In this document: positions 1 through 9,099 of the stretch, in pieces | Position numbering within the stretch: the first letter of the stretch is position 1 | Layout: each line of letters opens with the position of its first letter | Assembly: GCA_019637095.1 (NCBI GenBank) | Contig: JAHBWG010000016.1 | Location: 53,865-117,864, forward strand | Direction of reading: 5' to 3' | DNA length: 64,000 nucleotides | DNA from: Sandaracinaceae bacterium | GTDB lineage: Bacteria > Myxococcota_A > Polyangia > Polyangiales > Sandaracinaceae | Notes under the pieces: generated by a model | Databases searched by the model: none | Told to the model about the DNA's origin: nothing | Seen by the model: the letters and a program-made list of their open reading frames with translations, nothing else | Program-made: the position numbers and the translations under genes

Positions 1-822
1 CGCGAGCAGCGCGAGCGCCTCGCGGATCTTCGAGAGCGGCGTGCGCAGCTCGTGCGAGACGGACGCGAGGAAGCCCTGCTTGAGGGAGTCGAGCTCGGCG
101 AGGCGCACGCGCATCGCCTCGAGCTCGTCGGCGAGCTCCTCGATCTCCGCGGGGCCGCTCGCCTCGACGGGCTGCCCGAAGTCGCCCTTGGCGAGCCGGC
201 GGCTCGTCGCGGAGATCGCCGCGAGCGGCTCGCCGATCTCGCGCGCCATGCGCCGCGCCGTCGCGAACGCGAGGACGATCGCGATCGCCGCGAGCAGCAC
301 GCCGCCCACGAGCGCGCTCACGCCGAGGGTGTGCGCCTCGACCTCCTCCGCGCGCGCGGCGGCGTTGAGCTCGGCGAGGCGCTCGACCCAGATCGTCGTG
401 ATCCGCGCGTCGAGCTCGTCGCGCGCCGCCTCGACCTCCGGGCCCGCGCCGCAGACGTCGGACGCGAGGGCCCGGTCGGCGAGCGCGAGGTAGCCGCGAG
501 AAGCGTCCGCGAGCGGATCGGAGACGGGGCGGGAGCGGTCGAGCTGTGCGTGCAGCGCGTCGCGCGCGCTGCCGACGTCGGCGAGCGCCTGAGCGTCCTG
601 TCCTCGCGCGCACCGGCCGACCGACGCGCGCATCGCGAGGTCGAGGTCCCAGTTCGCGTGGTGCAGCGCGCCCTCGCGGCCGAGCGTGTTGAGCTCGTCC
701 TCGCCGAGATCGGCGATGCGCTGCGTGAGGCGGCCGAGCGCGACGAGCACGAGCGCGAGCGCGGCCGTCAGCACGAGCAGCGGGACGGTGTGCGAGACGA
801 CGAGGCGCGTGAAGAGCCGCAT
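1..822 (-). CDS. Sensor histidine kinase (N-terminal part, cut by window edge)
   Basis: Membrane sensor kinase that would autophosphorylate a histidine and pass phosphate to an unseen response regulator. The 274 visible residues show a first membrane segment at about 10-32, an extracytoplasmic helical region of about 135 residues, a second membrane segment at about 168-190, a HAMP linker to about 243, and the start of the HisKA domain with the motif SHELRTPLSK. The phospho-acceptor is His257. The catalytic ATPase domain lies beyond base 1. The ATG at 822 was chosen because it gives a short basic N-terminus directly before the first membrane segment. Family assignment is firm; the signal sensed is unknown. 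Confidence 0.9.
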   Translation of the reverse strand, partial: MRLFTRLVVSHTVPLLVLTAALALVLVALGRLTQRIADLGEDELNTLGREGALHHANWDLDLAMRASVGRCARGQDAQALADVGSARDALHAQLDRSRPVSDPLADASRGYLALADRALASDVCGAGPEVEAARDELDARITTIWVERLAELNAAARAEEVEAHTLGVSALVGGVLLAAIAIVLAFATARRMAREIGEPLAAISATSRRLAKGDFGQPVEASGPAEIEELADELEAMRVRLAELDSLKQGFLASVSHELRTPLSKIREALALLA

Positions 823-1145
823 GCCGTTCCAGGACTGGAGCCGACCGGGGGCGTTGGGAAGCTCCGAGGGCCGCGGCATCCGCACTCTCCGTGCCGGGAG
901 CATAGCGCAGCCGGACGTCGCGCCAGGCGCGCGCCACGGCCCGGGGTGTCGGCCGACGCCGACGGTGTCTGCGATCGATGTGTCGGCTCGCGCCGACAGC
1001 CCACCCTCGCGCGGGCGCTGGACCGTCGATCCCTCGGGATCCGCCGCGCTCGCGCGCGCTGGCACGATCTTCGAGAAGGGGTGGGGTCGACCCAGGCACA
1101 CGCGGAGGCTCCGGCGCTGCGGAAGCCGGAGGAGAGGAACACGAC
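823..1145. other. Intergenic region between divergent genes
   Basis: About 320 bases separate the divergent sensor kinase and the small membrane protein gene. It should hold both promoters. I see no confident -35/-10 pair, repeat or RNA gene, only the Shine-Dalgarno-like GGAGGAGAGG just before the gene at 1146. Confidence 0.4.
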
Positions 1146-1436
1146 ATGGCCCGATCGACGACGCACGACGCAACCCACGACGCGACCCACGGGCAGGCCG
1201 AGGTCTCCGCGCGCGCGGAGCCGGGCATCGCGCGGGAGAACGCCGGGGCCATCGCCGCCTCCGTGGGGACCGTGGTGTTCCTCGCGTCCGCAGGCGCGCT
1301 CGCCACCGCGTCGGACGCGGCCGTGCTGCCGGGCCTCGTCGGCGCGGGCCTGGGCCTGCTCGGGGTCGTGGTCGGCCACCAGCTCCACGTGGGCGGCCGC
1401 TCGAGCCTGCCGCGCGAGCGCGCCCCCCGGGATTGA
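1146..1436 (+). CDS. Small putative membrane protein, unknown function
   Basis: A 96-residue protein I do not recognise. It has a polar, His/Thr-rich N-terminus with a short ATHD repeat, then two hydrophobic, Ala/Gly-rich segments at about 36-56 and 60-78 separated by a short turn, fitting a two-pass membrane hairpin. The start is supported by a strong GGAGGAGAGG ribosome binding site 8-10 bases upstream; longer in-frame starts lack one. It stands alone between divergent and co-directional neighbours. Existence is likely; function is unknown. Confidence 0.65.
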   Translation: MARSTTHDATHDATHGQAEVSARAEPGIARENAGAIAASVGTVVFLASAGALATASDAAVLPGLVGAGLGLLGVVVGHQLHVGGRSSLPRERAPRD

Positions 1437-1490
1437 GCCCCGCTCAGGCGCGAGCGCGCGCCGCCGCGCGTGCCATGCTGCGCGCTCGGG

Positions 1491-2258
1491 ATGGAGCCGG
1501 AGCGCATCGCCCTGTTGGGCCTCCTCGCGCTCGCTGGCGTGGCCGCCGGGTTCATCAACGTCGTCGCGGGCGGCGGCTCGCTCCTCACGCTGCCGGCGCT
1601 GATGCTGCTCGGCCTGCCGGCCGGCCTCGCGAACGGCACGAACCGGCTCGCGATCGTGACGCAGTCGGTGGCCGGCGTGATCGCGTACCGCCGCGCGGGG
1701 CGCCTCCCGTCCGAGGCGATGGCGCCGGTCCTCGTGCCGACGGTGCTCGGCGCCGGCTGCGGCGCGGCGGTCGCCGCCTACGTCCCGGACGCGATCCTCG
1801 AGCCGGTGCTCCTCGGCACGCTCGTCCTGATGGCGCTCGTGATGCTCGTGCGTCCGAGCCTGCTGACGCCCGCCGAGGGCGACGGGCCGGTCAGCTGGCG
1901 AGAGCGGCCGTGGGCGCTCGCCGGCCTGTTCGGGGCGGGGCTCTACGGCGGGTTCATCCAGGCGGGCGTCGGCTTCGTACTGCTCGCGGTGCTCGGCGGG
2001 GTGCTCCGCTACGATCTCGCGCGGGCGAACGCGCTCAAGCTCGTCTGCACCGCGCTCTACGGCGTGGTCGTGCTCGCGATCTTCGTCGCGGCCGGGCAGG
2101 TCGAGTGGGTGGCCGCCTCCGTCTTGGCGGTCGCCACGGTCGTCGGCTCGCAGCTCGGCGTGCGCTTCGCGGTGAAGGCGAGCCCGAAGGTGCTCAACGC
2201 GATCGTGTTCGTCGCGGTCGTCGCGAGCGCCATCGCGATCGCGCTGCGCGGAAGGTGA
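1491..2258 (+). CDS. TauE/SafE family sulfite/anion exporter-like permease
   Basis: A 255-residue integral membrane protein of the TauE/SafE family, whose characterised members export sulfite, sulfoacetate or related organosulfur anions. The N-terminus carries the family signature FINVVAGGGSLLTLPAL, followed by GLPAGLANGTNRLA. A second half-repeat includes GGFIQAGVGFVLLAVL. About eight hydrophobic segments are visible, normal for the family. The ATG at 1491 was preferred to one at 1470 because the family usually begins directly before the first helix. No sulfur-metabolism genes lie nearby, so the substrate cannot be stated. Confidence 0.88.
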   Translation: MEPERIALLGLLALAGVAAGFINVVAGGGSLLTLPALMLLGLPAGLANGTNRLAIVTQSVAGVIAYRRAGRLPSEAMAPVLVPTVLGAGCGAAVAAYVPDAILEPVLLGTLVLMALVMLVRPSLLTPAEGDGPVSWRERPWALAGLFGAGLYGGFIQAGVGFVLLAVLGGVLRYDLARANALKLVCTALYGVVVLAIFVAAGQVEWVAASVLAVATVVGSQLGVRFAVKASPKVLNAIVFVAVVASAIAIALRGR

Positions 2259-2274
2259 GCGATACTCGCGGTCG

Positions 2275-3468
2275 ATGGACGTCCACCCGAGCGCGCGACA
2301 CTGGGCGCTGCCGCCGGCCGCGCGGCCCGCGCTACCGCCGCCGCTCGAGCGCACGAACCTCCGCGCGCTCGCCGCGCGCGAGGGCCGGCTCGAGCACCAC
2401 CTCGTCGTGGTCGCGCGGACCGGCGACGCGCAGCTCGAGCTCGTCACCGCAAGCGAGCCGCTCTTCTTCGCGCACGACAACGTCTCGGACGAGCACGTGC
2501 TCGCGCTCGGCAGCGGCGATCCGCTCCTCGACGCGATGCCGATCCGGACGTTCCTCTCCGATCCCGCGAGCGGCGAGGACGTCGCGCGGCTGCTCTCTCG
2601 CGCGCACGATCTCGTGCTGCATCCCTTCGGTTGGTCGCACTGGCCGGGGCGGCTGCGGCCGCCGTTCGAGCCGCCTCACGCGCCGCCCGGGGTCGGCCGC
2701 CGCGCCGGGCTCTCCGTCGTGCTCTGCGCCGCGCGCCCGACCGCGCCGAGCGGCCCACCCCCGCGCGTGAGCGCGCACCGCGCGGACGACGCGAAGGCGT
2801 ACGTCGAGGAGGGGCCGCCGCTCGGGCTGATCGAGCTCGCGAGCGCGGGAGACGGCGCGCTCGCCGCGATCGACGACGTGACCCTCTCGCTCGCGCCCCC
2901 GCCGTTCGCGCCGCCCGCCGGCGGGTGGGTCCTGCTCCTCGACGGAGACACGCCCGGCGCGTTCGCGGGCGACCTCGTGCGCGTGCCGCGCGGGGCGCGC
3001 TTCGACCCGGACGTCGCGCGCGCGCTCGTCATCGCGTCGCCGACGCGCGAGCCGTCGCCACCTCCGGCGGTGTGGCAGCGCGTGCCGGAGCGGCCGTTCG
3101 ATCCGCCGGTCGCGCGCGGTCCGCGGGCGACGATCGGCGCGCTGAGCCTGGCGGTCGTCTCGCCCACCGAGGTCGAGGCGCGGCTCGGCGAGCGCAGCGC
3201 CCGCGTCCCGCGCTACTGGCTCGCGCGGATGCTGTACCGCATCGCCCTGCACACCGCGCTCGACGATGGCCTGCGCGTCGCGCCGCGCCCGTGCTTCGGC
3301 CGCGTGGAGACGTACGGCGGCCTCTACTACGACGATCGCGACGGCGCGTTCCGCTTCGGGCTCCGCGGCGGCGCGAGCGTCACCGTCTCCGCCGGCGCGC
3401 TCGTGGACGAGCTCGCCGCCGCGTACGCCGCCGTCGCGCCGCAGGGCCACACCGAGGACCTGCGCTGA
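2275..3468 (+). CDS. Conserved hypothetical protein
   Basis: A 397-residue soluble protein that I do not recognise. It has no signal peptide or membrane segment. Pro/Ala-rich stretches separate better ordered blocks, the most structured being the last 110 residues (a helical stretch around RYWLARMLYRIAL, then a Tyr/Asp-rich YGGLYYDDRDGAFRFGL hairpin-like stretch). The start lies 16 bases after the permease gene, so the two may be co-transcribed. It ends two bases before the convergent lipoprotein gene. Coding is supported by length and strongly G/C-biased third codon positions; no function is proposed. Confidence 0.7.
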   Translation: MDVHPSARHWALPPAARPALPPPLERTNLRALAAREGRLEHHLVVVARTGDAQLELVTASEPLFFAHDNVSDEHVLALGSGDPLLDAMPIRTFLSDPASGEDVARLLSRAHDLVLHPFGWSHWPGRLRPPFEPPHAPPGVGRRAGLSVVLCAARPTAPSGPPPRVSAHRADDAKAYVEEGPPLGLIELASAGDGALAAIDDVTLSLAPPPFAPPAGGWVLLLDGDTPGAFAGDLVRVPRGARFDPDVARALVIASPTREPSPPPAVWQRVPERPFDPPVARGPRATIGALSLAVVSPTEVEARLGERSARVPRYWLARMLYRIALHTALDDGLRVAPRPCFGRVETYGGLYYDDRDGAFRFGLRGGASVTVSAGALVDELAAAYAAVAPQGHTEDLR

Positions 3469-3470
3469 CC

Positions 3471-4487
3471 TCAGCGCGGGATGCGGAACGCGACCTGCGG
3501 GCGCTGCGTCCCGTTCGGGAACGCCGCGCCGAGGAACGAGACGACCCGCATCGCGGGCGTCGTCGCGTCGGTGACGAACACCGCGCGGCACTGCGAGTCG
3601 GCGCAGGTCGGCGCCAGGATCGCGGAGATCGAGCTGTTCTCCGACGTGGCGTCCTGCTGGCGGACGGTGAACGCCCCCTCGGTGGCGCCGGGCGTCTCCG
3701 CCTGCGCGGGCGCGGCGGGCGCGGGCGCGACGCCCTCGATGAGGGCCGGCCCCCCGCCGCCGCGCGGGCGCTCGGCCGCGGGCGCGTTGATCTGGCGGAA
3801 GCTCACCTTCATCCCCTGCCCGCGCGTCCAGAGCTCGATCTCGAGATCCCCGCCGCGCGCGGTGTTCGTGTAGGGCGCGTCGCAGTCGACGTACTGTCCG
3901 GCGCGGCACGCGTCGTAGACCGAGCGCCACACCGTGACGAACTCGTCCCACGGGATCGGCCGGCCTTCGAAGGTCGGCGGCTCGTCGCCCGCGGGCACGA
4001 CGGTGAAGTGCGGCCACTGCATCCACGCCTCCGTCGGCGTCGCGCCGAGCGTGCGCACCGCGACGAGCACGTCGCGCAGCCCCGCCGAGTGGAGCGTGTG
4101 GAGCACCTCGACGAGCGTGAGGTACGGGACGTTCGCGTGGATGCGCAGCGCGACCTGCGAGCGCGCGGCGCCGCTCGTGATCTCCTGGCGCAGGCGCGTG
4201 ATCACGTGGTCGGCGACCTCCGCCGCGGGCGGCCGGCCGCGCTCGAGCGCGAGCAGCGAGCGGTGGTTGAGGAGGAGCTCCGTCGGGCTGATCTCGACGC
4301 GCAGCGGATCGCTCGGCCGGCTCGCCTGGTTGTTGCGCGAGATGGGGATCTCGTAGAGGCCGACGCGGTCGGTGGTGTCGACCGGCGCCTCCTCGGCGGT
4401 CTCACCGCCGCAGCCGAGCGCCGCGAGCGCGAGGACGACGGCGGGAGCGCAGAGGACGCGAAGGCACGAGGCGGAGAGCGGCTGCAT
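3471..4487 (-). CDS. Lipoprotein with ExbD/TolR-like domain
   Basis: A 338-residue predicted lipoprotein. The ATG at 4487 gives a clean signal peptide ending in the lipobox LAALGC; an in-frame start 222 bases upstream only adds arginine-rich shadow sequence. Residues about 50-135 match the layout of the ExbD/TolR periplasmic domain: a strand beginning LRVEISPTELLLN, then a helix, a VALRIHANVPYLTLVEVLHT-type block and a final DVLVAVR strand. ExbD/TolR normally hang from a membrane helix rather than a lipid, which is unusual. The second half is unrelated to anything I recognise. The ExbD-like reading is inference from the pattern. Confidence 0.7.
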   Translation of the reverse strand: MQPLSASCLRVLCAPAVVLALAALGCGGETAEEAPVDTTDRVGLYEIPISRNNQASRPSDPLRVEISPTELLLNHRSLLALERGRPPAAEVADHVITRLRQEITSGAARSQVALRIHANVPYLTLVEVLHTLHSAGLRDVLVAVRTLGATPTEAWMQWPHFTVVPAGDEPPTFEGRPIPWDEFVTVWRSVYDACRAGQYVDCDAPYTNTARGGDLEIELWTRGQGMKVSFRQINAPAAERPRGGGGPALIEGVAPAPAAPAQAETPGATEGAFTVRQQDATSENSSISAILAPTCADSQCRAVFVTDATTPAMRVVSFLGAAFPNGTQRPQVAFRIPR

Positions 4488-4543
4488 GGCGCGGGACGAT
4501 AGCGCGGCGCGCGGGCGGGGTGAACCACCGCGCGGGCGCGGGC

Positions 4544-6742
4544 TCACGGCGCGGGCGCCTCCGGAGGGGGCTCGTCGGCGGGCGGCAGGGGCTCGGCCTC
4601 GCGCGTGGCGCGCGCCTCCTCGCGCCGCCCCATGGCGAGCAGCACCTCCGTGACGAGCGCGCGATAGCGCGGGCTCTGGCGGCGCTGTCGCTGCGCCCAG
4701 CGCGCCCACGCGAGCGCGAGGTCGTGGCGATCGGCGGCGAGGTGGTGGCGCGCGATCGCGACGGCGACGTGCGGGTTGTTCGGCGCGGTCACGAACGCCT
4801 GGTGCAGGAGCTCACGCGAGGCCGCGGGACCCTCGCCAGCGCGCGCGAGGAGCGCGTCGGAGCGCGCACGCGCCGCGCGCGGATCGCGCGGGTAGCCCTG
4901 GCGCGCCGCGATCAGGAGCGAGAGCGGCCCGAGCGCGTCGTGCGCCCAGGCGGGGCTCGTCACCTCGGCGGCCGCGGTCGGCGCGCTCGGCGCGCTCGGC
5001 GCGGACGGCGCGGCGACGGGCGACCGGACGATCGCGCGCTCGGCGAGGCCGCGGGGTGCGTCGGAGGCCTCCGGCTCCGCGCCGCGCTCGGCCTCGGCGA
5101 TGCCGGCGGGCGCCGCGACGGCGCGCGCGTACGTCGCGCTCGCCGCGGCGACAGGGGGCGCCGCGGTCGTGGGCGCGGGCGGATCGAGCGCGTCGGTCAC
5201 GAGCTCGATCATCGCGGGCGCGATCGCGGCGGGCTCGAGGGTCGCGAGTCCGTCCGGCGCGAGCGCCTCGGACGTCGGGGGCGCCCCGGGCGCACGCGCC
5301 GCCTCCGCGACGGCGGCCGCGGCGAGATCCTCGCGCGCGGGCGTGCGCGCGACCGGCGCCGCGTCCCTTTGGAACACGGCGATCATGGCGCCCGCGAGGC
5401 CCGAGACGAGCACGGCGAGCAGGACCACCGCGATCCCGAGGAGGAGCGGCCACGAGTCGGCGCGCGCGGGCCCCGCGATCGCCGGGATCGACGCGGCGGG
5501 CTCGCGCGCGGGCGGCTCCCTCGCCTCGCGCGCGTCGGGGGCGGACCGCGCGCTCGGGCCCGGTTCGAGCTCCACCGCGCTGAGCCGGATGCGCGGGCGC
5601 GTCGGCACGAGGTGCTCGATGCCCTCGGCGAGCCCCTTGGCCTCCGTCAGCGCGTCGAGCATCGGGACGCCGATGGGCGCGCCGACCGGGCGCAACGTCC
5701 CGTGCGTGATGCGGACCCACGCGTCGTCGACCGCGAGGAACGCCGCCAGCGCCGTGAGGTCGCTGAAGCGCGGGTCGCGGTCGCCCTCGTGCCACCAGCG
5801 CGCTCCGACCAGGCGCGATGACGCGAGCTCCAGCTCGCCGCGCTGACCCTGCGCGACGATCTCGACCCGCAGTAGACCGGAGAGGCGCGCGAGCGCGCGA
5901 CAGAGCCGCGCCGGACCGAGCAGATCGAGCGTGACGTGCACGACCGGGCAGCTCGCGACCCGGCGGCGCAGCGCCGCTTCGGCGCGCACGTTGGAGGACA
6001 GGCGCTCGACCACCGGCGCGAGGCGCAGGCGGCCGCAGCGGTCGTCGGACACGTTCCACCGGAACGGGAGCACGCTCGCCCAGCGCAGGATCGGATCGCT
6101 CGCCAGAAGCCGCGTCAGTCCCTCGGCGCGCGCGGAGGCGTCGACGAGGATCGCCTGCGGATCGAGGAGGCGCGCCGCGTCGAGCCCGACCCCGGACGGC
6201 TCGGCGACGCTCACCGCGGCGCCGCGCGCGCGCAGGGCGTCGACGAGGCGATCGACACGCACCGGCCGGCGACCGATCACGACGAGGCGCGCGCCGTCGA
6301 GCGGGAGGTCGGACGGCGCGTCGTCGCGACCGGGGCGGGCGCGCCGGGCCACCCGCGCCTCGCGGACGAGCCCGCCCACCGCGTCGGCGAGGTGCACCGC
6401 GTCGCGCGTCGAGGCGATCGCGAGGACCGGGATCTCGAGCGCGTTCGCGAGCGCGGCCGCCGCCGCCGCGTCCGCGTGGACGACGACGCCGTCGGGGTAC
6501 GTCTCGAGCGCCTCCTCGAGCGCCTCCTCGACGGCGACACGACGCAGCTCCGCGCCGGTCGCGAGCACCGCCGCCTCGATCGGACCGGGAGGCGCGTTGC
6601 GCCGCGCGGCGACGAGGATCCGGGGCGCGCCGGTCTCTGGCGTCGCGGCCCGCGGCGCGTCGGAGCGCGGCTCGATGCGGCGCGGCCCGCTCACCCGGCG
6701 CGGCCGGCGCGGGCTCGCCGCATCGCAAAGGTCAGCGCGCAT
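4544..6742 (-). CDS. Membrane protein with degenerate receiver-like and PATAN/DUF4388-like domains
   Basis: A 732-residue protein. Residues about 40-130 and 155-245 look like two receiver folds (alternating strands and helices, for example LVVIGRRPVRVDRLVDALR) but lack the acidic Asp pair and a clear phospho-Asp. Residues about 255-400 resemble the PATAN/DUF4388 domain found with receivers in myxobacteria. One membrane helix lies near 435-458, an Ala/Pro-rich linker follows, and the last 130 residues form TPR-like helices. It is probably a structural or signalling scaffold rather than a phosphorelay protein. Coding status is firm; the domain reading is moderate. Confidence 0.72.
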   Translation of the reverse strand: MRADLCDAASPRRPRRVSGPRRIEPRSDAPRAATPETGAPRILVAARRNAPPGPIEAAVLATGAELRRVAVEEALEEALETYPDGVVVHADAAAAAALANALEIPVLAIASTRDAVHLADAVGGLVREARVARRARPGRDDAPSDLPLDGARLVVIGRRPVRVDRLVDALRARGAAVSVAEPSGVGLDAARLLDPQAILVDASARAEGLTRLLASDPILRWASVLPFRWNVSDDRCGRLRLAPVVERLSSNVRAEAALRRRVASCPVVHVTLDLLGPARLCRALARLSGLLRVEIVAQGQRGELELASSRLVGARWWHEGDRDPRFSDLTALAAFLAVDDAWVRITHGTLRPVGAPIGVPMLDALTEAKGLAEGIEHLVPTRPRIRLSAVELEPGPSARSAPDAREAREPPAREPAASIPAIAGPARADSWPLLLGIAVVLLAVLVSGLAGAMIAVFQRDAAPVARTPAREDLAAAAVAEAARAPGAPPTSEALAPDGLATLEPAAIAPAMIELVTDALDPPAPTTAAPPVAAASATYARAVAAPAGIAEAERGAEPEASDAPRGLAERAIVRSPVAAPSAPSAPSAPTAAAEVTSPAWAHDALGPLSLLIAARQGYPRDPRAARARSDALLARAGEGPAASRELLHQAFVTAPNNPHVAVAIARHHLAADRHDLALAWARWAQRQRRQSPRYRALVTEVLLAMGRREEARATREAEPLPPADEPPPEAPAP

Positions 6743-6905
6743 CGATCCGGCTCCTCCGGCCGTCGAGCGTAACGAGCGCCGCGCGTGGCCGGCTTACATC
6801 GTCTGTCGCGCGCGCCCGCCCGCGCGACGGGGTCGGCCGCGCCGTGTCCGCGCCCGCGTTCGCGGACGTGCAACTCACCGCCGAGCGCGGCACCATCGTC
6901 CCCGC

Positions 6906-7889
6906 ATGCGCCACCTCCTCGTCCTCGCGATCGCGCTCGCCGGTTGTGACGGCCCCCCGCCGGCCGGCGGCGAAGACGCCGCGGCTCCGCCCGCGTGCGA
7001 GTACCCCTCGCACGACGGAACGCTCGCGCTCGGCCGGGTGATCCCGCCCTGGCGCTGGGAGAACGTGCGCGACGAGGACGGCGCCGTGCGCGCGCTCGAC
7101 CTGCGCGAGGTCCACTGCTCGCCCGCGTACGACGGCTACCGCTCGATCGTGCTGGTCGTGGGCGCGGGCTGGTGCCCGGCGTGCCCTGAGTACCTGCGCG
7201 CGGTGAACGCGATGAGCCGCGCGCTCGAGGATCGCGGCGCGCTGGTCGTCTACGTCGAGGTGGAGACGGCGGCGTTCGAGCCGGCGAGCGGCGAGGACGC
7301 GGAGCGCTACGTGAACGGGCTCATCGGCGACGGCCCGGGCCTGCGGGTCGGCGACGGGGACAACACCGAGCCGAGCGCGCTGCGCCGGCTCGTGACGCGC
7401 ATGCCGAGCGGCTACTTCATCCGGCGGCGCGACATGGTGGTCGGCGCCGATCAGAAGGACACGATCTACCAGCTCGACTGGGGCTCGCTCGCGGCCGATC
7501 CCGAGCAGCCGTGGACGCCGATGCCGCCGCCCTTCGTCGCGCGGTGCGGGCCCGAGGACGAGGAGGCCGGCGAGCCCAACGACGAGCTCGCGCGCGCGCA
7601 GCCGATCCGCTTCGACGAGGAGGTCGCCGGCGGGGTCTGCGCGCCCGGCGGCGACTTCTATCGGATCGACGAGACCGGGCCCTGGCGGTTCGATCTCTAC
7701 ACCCAGTTCCTCGCGGACCGGCAGAACCTCGACCTGCGCTTGTACGATCGGTCGGGCGAGCGGATCGGGGGCTCGACGCAGCGCTCGAACCACGACTGGG
7801 TCGACTACGAGGGCCCCGCGTACGTCGAGGTGTACGGGCACGACGGCGCGTCGGCGACGTACCGCGTGACGCTCGGGCCGCAGCCCTGA
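6906..7889 (+). CDS. Thioredoxin-like lipoprotein with C-terminal PPC-type domain
   Basis: A 327-residue exported lipoprotein: a very short signal peptide with lipobox ALAGC, then a thioredoxin-like fold containing GWCPACPEY with the redox pair Cys90/Cys93. Residues about 215-327 form a beta-rich domain of the PPC (pre-peptidase C-terminal) type, with the GDFYRIDE and LDLRLYDRSG motifs typical of it. This suggests a cell-surface thiol-disulfide or redox protein. The ATG at 6906 is the only start that gives a signal peptide. The gene is divergent from the receiver-like gene and convergent with the pirin gene, so it is probably monocistronic. Confidence 0.85.
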   Translation: MRHLLVLAIALAGCDGPPPAGGEDAAAPPACEYPSHDGTLALGRVIPPWRWENVRDEDGAVRALDLREVHCSPAYDGYRSIVLVVGAGWCPACPEYLRAVNAMSRALEDRGALVVYVEVETAAFEPASGEDAERYVNGLIGDGPGLRVGDGDNTEPSALRRLVTRMPSGYFIRRRDMVVGADQKDTIYQLDWGSLAADPEQPWTPMPPPFVARCGPEDEEAGEPNDELARAQPIRFDEEVAGGVCAPGGDFYRIDETGPWRFDLYTQFLADRQNLDLRLYDRSGERIGGSTQRSNHDWVDYEGPAYVEVYGHDGASATYRVTLGPQP

Positions 7890-7898
7890 CACGAGGGC

Positions 7899-9062
7899 TC
7901 ACCCCGGGGGCGTCTCGAGCTCGCCCCCGGGCCGCAGCGCGAAGCGATCGCGCTCGCGCGGGTGGACGGGCTCCGGGCTCGGCCACGGCCAGCCGCCGAA
8001 CTGCGTGCGCTGGTAGTCCGCGTAGGCCTGCCGGATCTCCGCGTCGGTGTTCATCACGAACGGGCCGTGCCGCGCGACGGGCTCGCGGATCGGCACGCCG
8101 GAGAGCACGAGCAGCTCGCTCGGGCCGGCGCCCGCGCTCAGCGCGACCTCCGCGTCGGGGCGCAAGACGACGTGATGGTAGCGAGGGATCGCGCGCCCGC
8201 CCGCGGAGAGGCCCTCACCCTCGAAGTAGTAGAGCGAGCGGTTCGCGCCCGCGGGCGCGGCGGGCAGCGTGAACGTCGCGCCGGGCTCGAGCGCGACGCT
8301 CCAGATGTCGACGCGGTGATCGTCCGACGACGCCCACGAGCGCGGCGGCGGCGCGGGCGCGCGCGTGCCCTCGTAGCGCCCCGCGACCACCGTCACGCGG
8401 GCGCGGCGCCCCGCCGCGTCCACGCGCTCCGCCGAGGGGATGCTCGGCTGCCAGAGCATCGAGAAGTGCGGCTCGACCATCTTGTGCGTGGCCGGCAGGT
8501 TCAGCCAGATCTGGAAGAGCTCGAGGCGGTTCTCCTCCTCGCCCGACAACAACGGGAACATCTCCGCGTGCTGGATCCCGCGGCCCGCGGTGAGCCACTG
8601 CACGTCGCCGCCGCCGTATCGCGCGGTCGCGCCGAGCGAGTCGGCGTGATCGAGCCGGCCGCGGCGCACCACCGTCACCGTCTCGAAGCCGCGGTGCGGG
8701 TGCCGCGGGAACCCGGGGACGACCTCGCCGTGGTACATGCGCCAGCCGTCGAGGCCCGCGAAGTCGTTCCCGAGTCGCCGCCCCGCGAGCGAGGTCGCCG
8801 GCCCGAGCCGCGGGTTGCCCGGCGGGTAGCGGTCGTCGTGGTGCATGCAGAAGAGGAACGGATCGCGCGTCTGCCACGGCGTCGTGAGCGGCTCGACGGA
8901 GAGCACCGCGTCGGCGCCGGTGCGCGCGGGGGGCGGCAGGCGCGCGCCGCCGAGATCGACGCGGGCGCGGCGCTCCGGCTCGGGCGCGCAGCCGACGAGG
9001 GCGTAGGCGCCCGAGGCCATCAGCAGCTCGAGCGCGCGGCGGCGGCCGATCTCGTCCATCAC
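7899..9062 (-). CDS. Pirin family protein, predicted exported lipoprotein
   Basis: A 387-residue protein of the pirin (cupin) family. The N-terminal cupin holds the metal-site block HPHRGFETVT and the downstream WLTAGRGIQHAEMF, which together supply the His/Glu ligands. The second cupin-like half begins around LEPGATFTLP. Some bacterial pirins are iron proteins with quercetinase-type dioxygenase activity. The N-terminus GRRRALELLMASGAYALVGC combines an Arg-rich Tat-like start with a lipobox, so export is predicted, which is odd for a normally cytosolic family. Two ATG codons (9062, 9059) are adjacent. Family assignment is firm; location is inferred. Confidence 0.88.
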   Translation of the reverse strand: MMDEIGRRRALELLMASGAYALVGCAPEPERRARVDLGGARLPPPARTGADAVLSVEPLTTPWQTRDPFLFCMHHDDRYPPGNPRLGPATSLAGRRLGNDFAGLDGWRMYHGEVVPGFPRHPHRGFETVTVVRRGRLDHADSLGATARYGGGDVQWLTAGRGIQHAEMFPLLSGEEENRLELFQIWLNLPATHKMVEPHFSMLWQPSIPSAERVDAAGRRARVTVVAGRYEGTRAPAPPPRSWASSDDHRVDIWSVALEPGATFTLPAAPAGANRSLYYFEGEGLSAGGRAIPRYHHVVLRPDAEVALSAGAGPSELLVLSGVPIREPVARHGPFVMNTDAEIRQAYADYQRTQFGGWPWPSPEPVHPRERDRFALRPGGELETPPG

Positions 9063-9099
9063 GCGCGATCGTGGGGCGCGCGGCCCGACGCGTAAAGGC

